A DNA stretch of 64,000 bases from Panaeolus papilionaceus (lineage: Eukaryota; Basidiomycota; Agaricomycetes; Agaricales). This document shows, in pieces, positions 48,224 through 59,829 of the stretch. Made by a program: the position numbers and the translations under genes. Position 1 is the first letter of the stretch. Each line of letters opens with the position of its first letter. The notes beneath the pieces were generated by a model that did not search any database, was not told where the DNA came from, and worked only from the letters and a program-made list of their open reading frames with translations. The stretch covers positions 806,001-870,000 of the forward strand of contig JADNRZ010000021.1 of assembly GCA_015501605.1 (NCBI GenBank), read 5' to 3'.

Positions 48224-49866
48224 ATGGCCACTACTTCGAAGATGGAATACAAGGAGATCAAAGTCACTGGGGCTGTTTCTGTTGAGCAAGTAGACAGGAC
48301 ATCTGCTGGTTACAAAGTGCTGTCAGTCAATGAGTGCAGACAAGATTCCACTGTGGCTCGACTAATGTTCTATCCCCAGAATAATGGGTCCGACGGGGGC
48401 GGGAAAGAGCTCTGTGCGTGTTTGACATTTAGTACTGTACACCAAATATTATACTCTAGATTTTGACTCGCTCTATTTTCATTCTTCATGTCTAGTTTAT
48501 CGAGGCCCTTGGCCTCAAGGGCTCCACGAAGATATCCAGTAACGGTCTGGATGGATGCACCCAGGCTGTATCCACCTACAAATTGATCCATGTCACTGAT
48601 AGTGATGGCGATCCAATTTATCTTGTGGACTCGCCTGGCTTCGCTGACACAAAAATATCGGAGATGGCCATTGTCTCCATGTTACAGAAATGGATGAATG
48701 AGAATGGAATGTGAGTCCAGCTTCTTCTGCTCACTGTTCTGTTCTGTGGGTTTCATTGACTTTCATTGCATTACAAATGATATGCTTGCTTTATTAGTAT
48801 ATTTCATCACATTTTATACTTGACACCGATTTCAAGCACTCGCCTGCCTGGCACCCAGCGGCAGGTGCTGAAGACATTCAATGCCCTCACTGGTGTCAAA
48901 GCAGCAGATAATGTAACAATAGTAACAACAATGTGGGACAATATTTGGGGTGAGCATGCAACAAAGCGTGCAGAAGACAATTATCAGCAGCTTCAGAATG
49001 ATATATGGAAGGTTGTCACTTTCTTATTCTTTTGTTCTCAATTAGAAACTCACTCATTTATTTAGGACTTCATTGATGAAGGTGCTCAAATGACACAATT
49101 CCACAATACAAGGAAATCAGCATTGTCAATCTTGGATCAAGTTTTCGAACAATTTAGTAATAACTATTTCTCCATTGAAGATCATATGACCATCTTCAAA
49201 GGCAGTCCCTTTGAATCAAACCTCCTCACAGACCTCCAAGACCGGATTCAGAATCTCCAATCCCATATCTCCAGCCTCCATGACGAGCTTGCTCATGCCA
49301 AAGCACAGGGCGACCAGCTACTTCTCTTGACTCTTTGCCCAAGGCTTCAAGAAGCAGAGGCAGACCTTGCTCGATTCCAAAAGGAGCTTGATGACTCAGG
49401 TCTCCTGCCTCCTCCCCCTCTCCCTCCTCTTGCCAGCCCTCCCCCCAATTCCGAACCTCATGGTACCACTCTGCAAGCCAACAACACACCAGATATTCAG
49501 CAATCCGAAAATCCAGTTTTCTCACCACCCCTAAACCCTGAACCAGCAGTCAAGGTAAATATCACACTCTCATCATTAATGACCTGTCTCTCACTTCCTC
49601 CTCTCATCACCCAGATCAAGGCTGTCCCTGATGTGCCTCCAATCTCTGAAGTTGTCACTTTATCCATTCCTCCTTCTGATTTGCAGCAACATACCCCACC
49701 AACTCAGAAGATAGCAACTCCTGGCATCTCTCAATCCATCAAGGACAATGTCCGAGCTGAGGTGCAACAGCCCACCCCAGTGCAGCATGCTCCTGGGCGA
49801 TTTACTCGCATTATGCAGTTGATGAAGTGTTGGGGTGATGCTGTTGGTGAGCGCCATGCTGCATGA
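48224..49866 (+). CDS. F4: AIG1-like G-domain GTPase with coiled coil, 453 aa, intact
   Basis: Exons 48224-48321, 48380-48413, 48496-48710, 48798-49011 and 49066-49866 join in frame (1362 nt). G1 GPTGAGKSS, G3 DSPGFADTK and the TTMWD stretch are present. A coiled coil follows (LTDLQDRIQNLQSHISSLHD and onward). The Pro-rich linker is about 80 residues longer than in F1 and includes VPPISEVVTLSIPPSDLQQ. The conserved end is PGRFTRIMQLMKCWG. Localisation signals are not seen. It is probably a cytosolic or membrane-associated GTPase of unknown role. It follows E copy 5. Confidence 0.87.
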
Positions 49867-50560
49867 GTACCTTGGTGAGTTGTTAACCTGTTTCATCTGC
49901 AATTGGAATGAACTTATTTTTTGGCTTGTGATAGTTGTGCAAGCCAGGGGTGTGGTAAGCGCAGCAGGAGTATGGTTGGCTGATTCACATGTTTTGACAT
50001 TTTCCCTTCTCTCCCATTCTCCTTTCTTGTTTCACTTTTCTATCCTTTCTCTCCCATGCTTTGTTATGTGTATGATATCTTGCTAGTTTGAACACTCCCT
50101 TATTCACATTGCATTTTCTGTGTTTTATCACTTGCTTCAGCTTTGTTTTCACACCTTTTCATTATGTATATCCCTCACTGAAACACAGTGTCCTCTGTGA
50201 TTCCTTTTGTAGTGCCTGACCTTGATATACTTTCAATGTTATTTAATCATTTACAATGAGGTTCTGTTGATAATTCTTGCATATCTCAATGCTCTCGTCA
50301 GGTGCTCATATCCATTGCGCACCTTCGTTGGGACACATTGTTCGTCAGATGAGTGAAAATATCATGTTGAGTGTGTTCAGTTTCTTGAAAGGAAGGTCAT
50401 GGGTTCACATCGCTGTCAATTTCTGAGTGATAGATTGAATTTGATGTGAAGAATGGATACACTCGTGTTGGAGAGATGACCGTGAGGTGACATTCACAAT
50501 TGATGCGTAGTTGCCATAAGGAGGATGGGTGGTGTGGCTGTGTCAAATGCAACCACCACC
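49867..50560 (+). other. F4 3' flank and start of an E (subfamily I) remnant
   Basis: The F tail runs to about 50365. AAAGGAAGGTCATGGGTTCACATCGCTGTCAATTTC then matches the start of E copies 1 and 4, and the match ends near 50560 after GGTGTGGCTGTGTC. The rest of that E copy is missing. Confidence 0.55.
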
Positions 50561-51160
50561 ATGACCAGCTTGTTCGATTTATGGATAAACAACTCAACTC
50601 TCTTTCTTCATGCCAGCAAATTCATATCTCTCACTATTCATGCAATGACAACTCATTTTGAGAGCCCAGCATCCTGAAAACATGACATGTTATTGCAGGA
50701 ACCCATTGTTGCGCGCTTGATCTAACCAGAGGGTAAATCATAGTGAGTGAACCCTTTGAAGATGCATCCTCATTCCTTTCACAAGGTATGACCACCATTT
50801 GTGAAATGCTCATTTTTTGGATTCTATTTGCTGCGTTTATGGCTGTAGTTATCGAAGTTGCAACCCCTCTATTAACCTGTCGTCACCTTCGCTTGTTTGT
50901 TCTGTCCAACATCAAATTACTTTGCACACATCCCTTGTACCACCAGAACGACCCAAAGATGTTCCTCCTTCAGTCGCACGCTCTTTCCCGATTATTCATT
51001 TATGTCTCATCTCCATGCGTGTACTGTGACATATGATATATGGTGAAGCCATCACCCAAATGATACTGCAGTTTGACTACTATGATTCCATTAATTGCGC
51101 TCCGTAGTCTTTCGTTCTTAAGCATTCAAACACCTCTCTCTTTGTCATTTTAACGCGCGG
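50561..51160 (+). pseudogene. Possible DUF6535-like membrane-protein fragment
   Basis: EPFEDASSFLSQG followed by a hydrophobic stretch (ILFAAFMAVVIE, 50750-50860) resembles the N-terminal part of DUF6535 proteins in mushrooms. The rest is not found and frames change. The call is weak. Confidence 0.3.
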
Positions 51161-54100
51161 TTTGTTGGAACACTGTAATGAAAGGTTTAATGTCTGCTAT
51201 ATTGTTGTGCCACTGTTGATATTAAGATTCGTTCAGCAACGAGGAGGCAATGGGGAGATGATGGGAGCCAGGCCGGGAATTTGTAGGGGAGTCGTTCATC
51301 CAATGGATATTGTATCTATCCGTTGGATGTGCATAGTAACGACGAATGATTTGACCACAGAGGTGTTAGTAAGAGTAGAACTCACTCGAAATCTATGATC
51401 AAATGTGTTGGAAATGGCTCAAATGTGCGTCATATTGATCACCTGTGAACGAGTACATGTGTAGAATAACTTGAAGGCAAGCACCTTTACATATAGATAA
51501 TACTGAAAGAACACAGAATAAAAAATGAAGCAGGAATATATATATCTTAAAGCCAAGTCGATGAGGAGTTTAGAGGAGGGACGACAATTGTTTACTGACA
51601 GTCCCATTAGGTGTCAATGATGTATTGGATCTATGCCTATCCGTCATCAACGCCCTCCCTCCTCACGTTCATCCCTACTCCTCATTCTCCGACGTGAATC
51701 TTCCCATCTCTGTGGAGTGAGGTTCTCCCTTTGTGCTCCATTGATGATTACTACGAGGAATATTTAGTAGGTAGTTCGATGTTTTTCAAGTTGTATAGCG
51801 ACCCTTTTGCCCGACTCCGAGGCAAAAAATCTCTCCACCATGCGATTAACCCGTTTGCGTGTTAGCAAATTCCTCACGCAGACGCAATGCTACAACGTCA
51901 TGCTGACTACCTTTAGCCTCCATTTTCGAAGAATGATCCCCTTGGATCTAACGTTGCCTGCTGCTGCTGTGTCGCACCCTCAAGTCCCGCTCATCCCAGC
52001 GTCTATTTTCCTCTTCATCCTGTCATCTGCCTGCACACCTCGCACTATATTGCGCTTCGTAATGTATACAAGTCTTTATAACATGCAAGCCACTACGTCC
52101 ACGCATTATTTTATCTCATGGTCTGCGGTACCCGTCTTCCCCACGTTCTTATTGCCTTGTCTACGAACGCTGGTGTTTCCTTCCACCATTGAAAACCCTC
52201 TTCAATCTCTTTATCTCGGAAAAGTGACTCATAAAGTCGATGGAATGACCCGTGCCCTCACCTTCTCTTCTCTTGAAGCTTGACTAGCATCGATGTCATT
52301 TTTTGTCTTTACTTTTCATGTTATGTGTTCTGCCCAACTCTTTGTTGATTATCTATAACAAACACCCAGTTACGGGATCCCACATCCATATCTTCTAATC
52401 AAATTCAAACGCTTAGACGACGAAAATGCCCTGACGAGGGTTCACTTCCCACAAAGTGGAGAAATCTGGAAAAGGGTTGGTTCTGCATACAGTAATACAC
52501 CGGTCCTTTATACAGATTTCAGGTAAATTCACATTGTATGTTCTGCACATAATTTCTACTTGATAAAACTATATATTATGAAACTAGAACATTGAATGCA
52601 TCGATATATACAAAAAATATGATTATAGAGTCTGTAATGCTCTTATAATGGTGAGGTCAATCCGAGGACTTGAAATTTGATGGTTACCGGTCCTTTAGAC
52701 AGTGTGACACAATAGCGTGACAAGCCAAATTTTGGCAGGGAAAGTGACAAATTCTGCCCGTGTGACAGGAGGCAAGCGTCAGGGTCAGATATCACCATCT
52801 GTATAAACCAACATTGTTTTCTAATCTCTGGACGCAATATTTCCCCAGGATAAACAAAACTCGGCATATGCACTCAAATATATATATACTTCCTTCACTC
52901 TGAAAATTATTCTATATAGTGGCCTCCTGCGAGCAGTAGGAAGGATATACTCGTGAAAATCTCTGAAATCAGACTTGGCTGATCCCATCATTTCGGCACC
53001 CTACTCAAGCTACATGAAAGGCCTCCAAAAAGTGAGTATCTGAGTGGGTTATATACACTTCGAATAATATATAAACACCCCCAAGTGCACGAAACCAAGT
53101 CTAAATAGTTTGCAAAATGATTTTTTGTGCTGGTGTATAAAGGAGTGGCGGTGTATAAAGGACTGGTGTATTACTGTAGTTATATCACTCACGCTGAAAG
53201 CCAAACCTTCACATTGTGCCAACATGAAGACGCCAAGCTTGAAGCTCAGAAGCGCAAATTCGACAGGTATACTTAGAGTCTGTACGCCATTGCAAGTGTG
53301 CATCAGGGTAAAGCTTTGGCAGGTTTAGGTGGGGCGTTGAGGGAGTACAAAGTCGGCTGGTGAGGACCCGATGAGCGCCTGGGGAGATGTTAACGAAAGA
53401 TAAGTGATTCAGAGATGGATAGATGGGCGTTTGGTGGAAGGGGTAAAAGTGTAAGACAAGGTGACGGAACGCGCAGACAAAATCATGTGGTGAATTAGAG
53501 GGATAGTTCAGAGAGTGGAGGAGATGAGAGGGGGTATGATAGGAGGCGAGCGAAACGAGATCGATAGGAGATGAGATGTGGACGAACTGAGTGATGAACA
53601 GGAGCGCACACAGAAGCGACGACCACATCACCCCCATCCAACCTCTGAACAAGGCTCTGGGTGACGAGACTACAGGTGGATGGAAGATACGTTGTCTTGT
53701 TGTGGAGGGCCGGATGAACGAAGAGGACGCGCGACCAGCTCTTGTTCATTCTCTCCCCTCTTTCGGGAGCCGTCACCTAGTGACGTGGTTTTACTCTGCT
53801 GTTAGTTGGTGTCCCAAACGGCCTCATTCTGTTGATTCATGTAAGGGCAGAGTAATTTGATGAACTAAATTTTCTGTCGATTTAACCCTAAATTGAGGGT
53901 CAATAGGGACATTCTCTCGAAAGTTCGGCCTCGGTATCTTCCCAACTTTGTTCTTTTGGGATACAGCTCAACATGATCACACTAAGGAATATCCAATTGA
54001 GTATGAGATGGGCATAACACATTCGATCTGGATATTTTTCTGCGTCTAAAAATTTCCTCCAAATCTGGCTTACAACGTCGTTTTCGTTTCGTCTGAAAGA

Positions 54101-54560
54101 CCACCATCACCATTTTTTACAAGCGTCTCGATAAAATGATGTGGTGAATTGGCGCTCTTATGCAGAGGCTAATATGTAGGGTCCTTCTTATTTCATACTT
54201 CTCCGGCTTGTTTCGGTACATCCAGCGGGTCTCCTATGCATCTGAAATTCCTCGACAAATCCGTTCCATTTTCCTTCTGGATTTTTGTCTGATGCTCTCT
54301 TGATTTGTCTGGGACACGTATTGTAGGTTTTCGCAATCCTATAGATGTTGCACCACCACCACTGGGGCGGTGAATCATTGAGGGATGTTCTCGAGAGACG
54401 TTTGCAACTCGATTTTGGTGCGTTATTTCGAGCACTTACATATATCTTCTCCACAATCATTGGTTTTGCTCGAAAGAAAAAGTAATTGACTGTGCTCTCA
54501 ATATCTTCATGTCCTAAATACATTCTGTCTGTGTGTGAGGGTAATTCGTAAGAAGCGAAG
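51161..54560. other. Mostly unassigned 3.4 kb
   Basis: A 158-codon open frame at 51807-52283 (plus) and a 147-codon one at 53209-53652 (minus) have no recognisable domain and could be chance. 54188-54523 (minus, 111 codons) is likewise unassigned. I see no array module here. This is the largest stretch of single-copy-looking DNA inside the array. Confidence 0.4.
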
Positions 54561-54589
54561 CTGTGCTGGTGCTGCCTGAGAAATGTCCG

Positions 54590-57165
54590 AATTCAGTCAT
54601 CACAGGGTGGCTGTGCCTTCTCCTTCTCTTTCCTTGCAAACCACCACCACCACAGAACGTTGCATGTATAAAGCATCCTTTTTCTTCGCTGTCTCCCTCG
54701 TTTCACCCATATCCACTCGTATCTGTCCATACGTGGACTAGCGACGGTCCTCCAAGAAACCAGCTTCAAATTGTATGGATGGGATGGGACACGGGTGATC
54801 TGGGAGTCGACGCATTGGATGCACGTTTCATGGTGAGTGTGCGCATTCCTTTTCGTCCTTGCTTTTATGACTCGCCTTATCCCTTCTGTTCTTGCCATTT
54901 GTTCGAAGTCCCATTCAATCGCTCTGAATCTCATCACAATCGTTGTCGGTTGCCTCGTGTTCTTGTGTTCTCTCCCTATCGTGGCTGTTAGTCCCAACTT
55001 TACCTTCCTGCGCGCCGCCTCGCTAACCCTCAATGACGTAGTTGGCGTCTCTGTTCTTCCACCCCAATCCCGTGTTGCAGCAACTCCTAATAATCCAGTC
55101 TTGCGCCGACGCGTGTCACACACGCCTCGTGTATGCCTATCGTGTCTGACACGAGCATTGAAATGAATTCACCTTTCTCCTGATACGGTGATCTGTCATT
55201 CTGTCTGCAACCCTTTGATATCGATCGACATACCCACTTGGATCTCCGTTTCGTGTTACTCGTTGCTGTATTCCTGTCGTCCGAGAGCTTCTCATGCTCA
55301 CTCCTTTGCATTTCTATCCAGTGTTCTTGCGCGATTTTGCTCCAATCGCTCATTTGTATTGGTATGTGGTTGTGGCTGCAGTCTCACCTCGTCTCATTCA
55401 ATCCACTTATATCCGCTATATCAGGTGTGCCCTCAAGGGATTCCGCCGCTACTATGTGCTTCAATCACGTCTTAGACTTCTTGAGCCCGTCTAGGTGTGT
55501 GGTCTTATTCCATCGTTATTGCCGAACGATAAACTGACTCTTTTCCTTCCCATTTCAACTCACCACCCTCAACCACGCCTTCGCCCGAACACTGATATTC
55601 AGACTTTGACCACCCAAAGTCTTTCCACCAAATCGGCTCTTTATACCCTCTCCTGCGCATACAAACAGATGGTGATTCCGATTCCTCCTTGCTCGCGTCG
55701 TTTAGAGCCAGGAATATAGTAGGTGCAAAGGTACGTCCCTTCTCAAACACGCATAACTTCGAGCTCAAGCCACTAATTATGCTCTTCAGGGCTGTTCGTT
55801 TCCGACGATGAAGATACCGCATACCTTCTCAATAGTTTACTACGCTATTCACTACATGAGATGGAATAAGTCCTGGAGTCCGGTACGTAGGCCTCGATAT
55901 ATCGACAAAAACATAAATGGACTAATCGTTAGGCATGGTCACAGGCTATCGGACGCGCATCTCACTCCTACGTGCGTCGCTAGGTCCCGCCAATTCCGAG
56001 AAGTCGAGGTTATATGCGCAATCGGAGGGTGGATTAGCGATATTGAGGAATGCGGCGATGGAGTGCACATTCGGTTAGTAGCTTATCTCTTTTTTATTGA
56101 GTGCTGACTGACGCTTTGCTGAACCTTCACAGGCGTCTCCTCGCTCATCGTCGCACCATGCTGAACTACCTTCCAACCTCACATCCCGCTCTACCCCGTG
56201 CTCAAACGCGCTCTAAAACTCTCTTCCTTTCCGCGATCCGCATTCGTGATCCGTCTTAAACCTGTACCTGCGGTATTCACCACCTGCTATGCACGGTTTT
56301 GCCTCGTCGGACACTCTAGCATCCATCGTATTCAACCGCGCGAGATGTTCGCTCTCCGCAAATGCTGTCGCTCTACCTCGCATTTTATAATTCAACTCTC
56401 CTCGCATAGTTCATTCACGACTATACTACGCAGGATGCATATCCAACGGCCATGCAGCTCCATACGAAGCGTGACGATGAGTCCCGTGCTTGGTGAGATT
56501 CCTAACTTCAGCTGGATCATTTCATGCCGTCTCGTTATCATGTGCTGACGAAACATCCCCTTCACCAGCTTCGCTATCTCGTGTCACCTCGTCTCTCTCC
56601 TGTGGAACGCTTGAGAGCGCGAGCGTTGACTTTCGGATTTGCGCAATCTGGTTCATAGGTGGGTTTCTGCTTACGAGTTGTTTTCCTCGATGACGACGAG
56701 GTTCACTATTAGTTTCATTTCTTTCAGGCTTTCCGCCAGTATACATGTTACTCCTTAGCACCCTCACCTACCCCCACCGAACGTGCGCACCAAAACGACG
56801 AATCTACGCGACCTATATGAAAACGGTACATAGAGGAGATTTCAAGAAGGACGAGGAATTTTTGAACATGGAGCGACGGACGCGGGATCAGTGGTTTGGT
56901 ATAGCAGTTAGGGGCGCGAGGCAATAATTAGATACGATGCTATAGGATTAATCCATCCATTCCGCCTTGAAACGCGAACGTGAAGAAGTCCGAACGTCGA
57001 CAATGAGAACTACAGAAACGAGAAGGAAATACGTCGGATTTGATCAAATCTGATCTATTTCTGCATTGACACCGGCTCGTCTCATGGCTGATTAACAGGT
57101 GGAATGCACGAGGTAATCAGATTCTGCGAAGACAGGCGCAGCCGCCCATCGCTTGTTTCTTTCGC
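54590..57165 (+). pseudogene. E-family copy 6 (subfamily III)
   Basis: It starts with the common leader around CAACCACCACCACCACAG (54640). It contains the CALKGFRRYYVLQSRLRLLEPV exon (55428-55494), the FHQIGSLYPLLR-like block (55610-55730) and an open exon HTFSIVYYAIHYMRWNKSWSPVR (55819-55890). An ORF of 116 codons lies at 56198-56548. The tail includes the F-upstream leader with the palindrome (57037-57050), but no F gene follows. At about 57165 it meets a tyrosine-recombinase segment. Confidence 0.45.
57037..57050. promoter_or_regulatory. Orphan copy of the F-upstream palindrome
   Basis: GATTTGATCAAATC in the leader that precedes F genes elsewhere. Here the F gene is lost. Confidence 0.35.
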
Positions 57166-57518
57166 TGCGTTGTAAAACGAGTCGAAATTCGAAGGATCCA
57201 GAAGATGGGCAGTGGATGTAAACTGCCCACCACATGAGGGTTGGATTCTCTCAACACGTGGAGAGCATGTGTTGAAGAGATAACGAGCTGTCGAGACTCA
57301 ATCGAATGAGCTCGACACGAAGAATCCAGCGCCATGAACCTGAGCGTTTGGAACGATAGGGGAGCGGTCCCAAGTGTGACCGAAATCCAGTCCCAAAAGG
57401 AAAGAAACTCACCACGGATTGAGGGCCTGAAGAATGATGGGACTCAAGACTCCCCAGAGGAGCAAACGATCTTGAAACCCATACATCAAAATATCGAGAC
57501 AAGAGATAAATTCAAACT

Positions 57519-58103
57519 CTATCCTATCAAATACAGGCTGCATGTTGTACGGGGACTTGTAAGGATGAGCAACGAAAGAAAGGAACTATATGCAAAGGTC
57601 CGAAAGTGTTCTGAAGCAACATGATGATGGTAAGGAAAGGCAGGAACGAGGAGTAACAGAACCGGGAAAAAGGCGGCGAGATGGGAATGCAATGCGAGAT
57701 CAAGAGTCTGAGAGCATGTCTTCGGAGATGCCTGACGATGGCGAAAGTCATCAATAGAATTGCGGGCGGTGGCTAACGAGCCGCTATCGTATGCCTTTGA
57801 GGTGTGCAGTGGAATGATAGTATCGACCGTCCTCCAATACAGCAGGAACGCCAGGGATGTCCATCCACCTGTGGCAGCCACCACCTCAGGTTTGACACCC
57901 GCGAGTAGTAAAGTGACAGCGCCACCGATCCGATAGCTGTGGCCTGAGACATGGGCAAGGGAGGGGTCCTTGTCCCATATTTGCTTGGTGAAAGAGACCA
58001 TGCTTGATTTGGTGAGGTATGTAAAATCCCTTGAGGACGAAGATATGTAGGAGAACAGGGGTGCGCCAGATGGAAGAGTGGAGTTGACAGCAAGGTGGTT
58101 CAA
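57519..58103 (-). pseudogene. Tyrosine recombinase C-terminal fragment
   Basis: The minus-strand ORF (194 codons) has the block HGHSYRIGGAVTLLLAG-type (here VSGHSYRIGGAVTLLLAGVK), then EVVAATGGWTSLAFLLYWR. The HxxR pair, the later Trp and the Tyr of the phage-integrase fold are visible. This pattern is widespread in agaricomycete recombinases of Crypton or DIRS-like elements. The N-terminal part with the first catalytic Arg is missing. The fragment (about 57170-58105 with its flank) lies where an F gene and the G5 end of the next Rab-like copy should be. Confidence 0.7.
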
Positions 58104-58104
58104 T

Positions 58105-59700
58105 TTCCCTCTTCAATCCCATGCCCATTCCTCAACCCCACGCTCGACACCCGTCTCAAAATGATCTTGAACCTGCCATTCCTCGCACTCCAAGCGAACT
58201 CCTACTGGCGCTCCTACTCCCAAACCCTAACCCATTCACAGACACCGACCGGGAACCAGAAGCAGAAGTATCCGTGTGCGCATCATACCATTCCCACTCT
58301 GGGCTCTCCGTTGTCACCGTCCCCACATCACTATACCTCGACGAGCCCCCACCACCACCAACTTCACTCCGCCTAACTAGCCCCAACCCCATCTCAGAGC
58401 TGAACATCCCCACACCTGCATCAAGGGGTATGACACATGCTGAAGCCTGAAATCGACCCTGAAGGTGTGCTATTAAAGGTTCCTGTATAAAATGACTGAA
58501 GTTGCGAGAGGGAATGCGGGTGAGATCGCACTCTAGACAATGCGTGGTTCGATATGGACAAAGCGTGCTGTGAGACCTTTAAGAAGGCGTTGAGAGGGTG
58601 AAGGTGAGAGAGAGGGCGATGAGGCTGTTGGATTTTGGGTGTTGGACGTCAGCCTGAGATGAACTGGGTATCATCGTGGTGGGTATCGGCTAGACGTCGT
58701 TGTTGAATATACGAGCCCAACCCTCGTTAAAAGATTGTTCGGAAGTGAGGATAACCTATTTTTCGTTATTCCGGCTGCTTTTGACATTGGCGTCGTCTTC
58801 ATCGTCCCTTTTCATCGCAGGTATCGTAGAACCCTGACCAGGCATGAGCGTATGCTGAGACGATACAGGTCCCCTTCACACACTCCTTCCACCTGAGCGT
58901 CCACACCCAACAATCGACTGCGCATCTTCACCATTACGGAGGACCGACTCGCTCAAAAACCTCATTGCTTCATCCCTGCTCACTCAGCCTGAATTCTGAT
59001 CCCGTTGATTCTGACCCTCAGCTCCTCCCTCGACCACATCCACCTTGTTCCCCACCACATTCTCACAGAATTTCGCCCTATCCTCATCCCTTACTGGAGC
59101 ATGAGCGCAGAAATCGCACCACTATTTTCTGAGTTTGTAGCCTAGAGAGGTCCTGTCGTTGGTGTCGTACATGAGCATAACGGCGTCTGTGCCCCCAAAA
59201 CGTAGTGCATAAGAATGAGAAGCGTTCCTGAGTGGCGGTATCCTGTGGTTTGGTGACCAGGCGAGTTCGTGTTTGTCAGAAAAGAGTCAATGAAAAGAGA
59301 GAGAGGCATAACGCGCAGAGGCATCACAAGACGGCCTGAAGTACACAATCATCACCCATATCTGTAATACTGAATCCCTCCATCCGGGATTTGAATCGTT
59401 TTGGTGATAAAGTCAACGTTGATTGTAGGTCTACGACCTGTTGAAAAGCGTCCAGTGATGTACTAAGTCCAGCGTTTTTCATTTGTTTGATATCGGGTCG
59501 TTGTAAGTAGTTCTAGCGACTGTGTTGGTCAGGACGTCATCGATGGTGGATAAACGGTACGATATTCAGAGTTCACTTAGCAGATTCATGATAAATCCAA
59601 GTTCAAAAATTCCTCAATGTTATATTCACATTCAGAATTCACAAAATTCATTAATGCTCTCACCTTGACACGAAAACTCGTCTTGCCAACCCCAGATGCT
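58105..59700 (-). pseudogene. Rab-like GTPase relic, copy 3, G5 end missing
   Basis: Minus-strand blocks: HVGASGVGKTSFRVK (near 59700-59655, intact P-loop) and RRPTINVDFITKTIQIPDGG (near 59435-59380, Gly to Asn after PTI). Next is DTATQERFSF (near 59245-59215, Gly to Thr in DTAGQERF), then the NKVDV region near 59045. The start of the Ser/Gly-rich insertion extends to 58105, where the recombinase fragment begins. The segment with SAKTG is lost. Frameshifts follow the QERF motif. Related to copies 1 and 2. Confidence 0.7.
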
Positions 59701-59829
59701 CCAACATGGGGTCGTTCCCAATGCTTAAAGCAATTTCGTTCCCCTATTTCCTGTTCTTGCTTTCATATTTCTCTGTATAATCATCTGAAATTGATATATC
59801 TATAAACGTTCAAGCTCTAGAGCTAGAGG

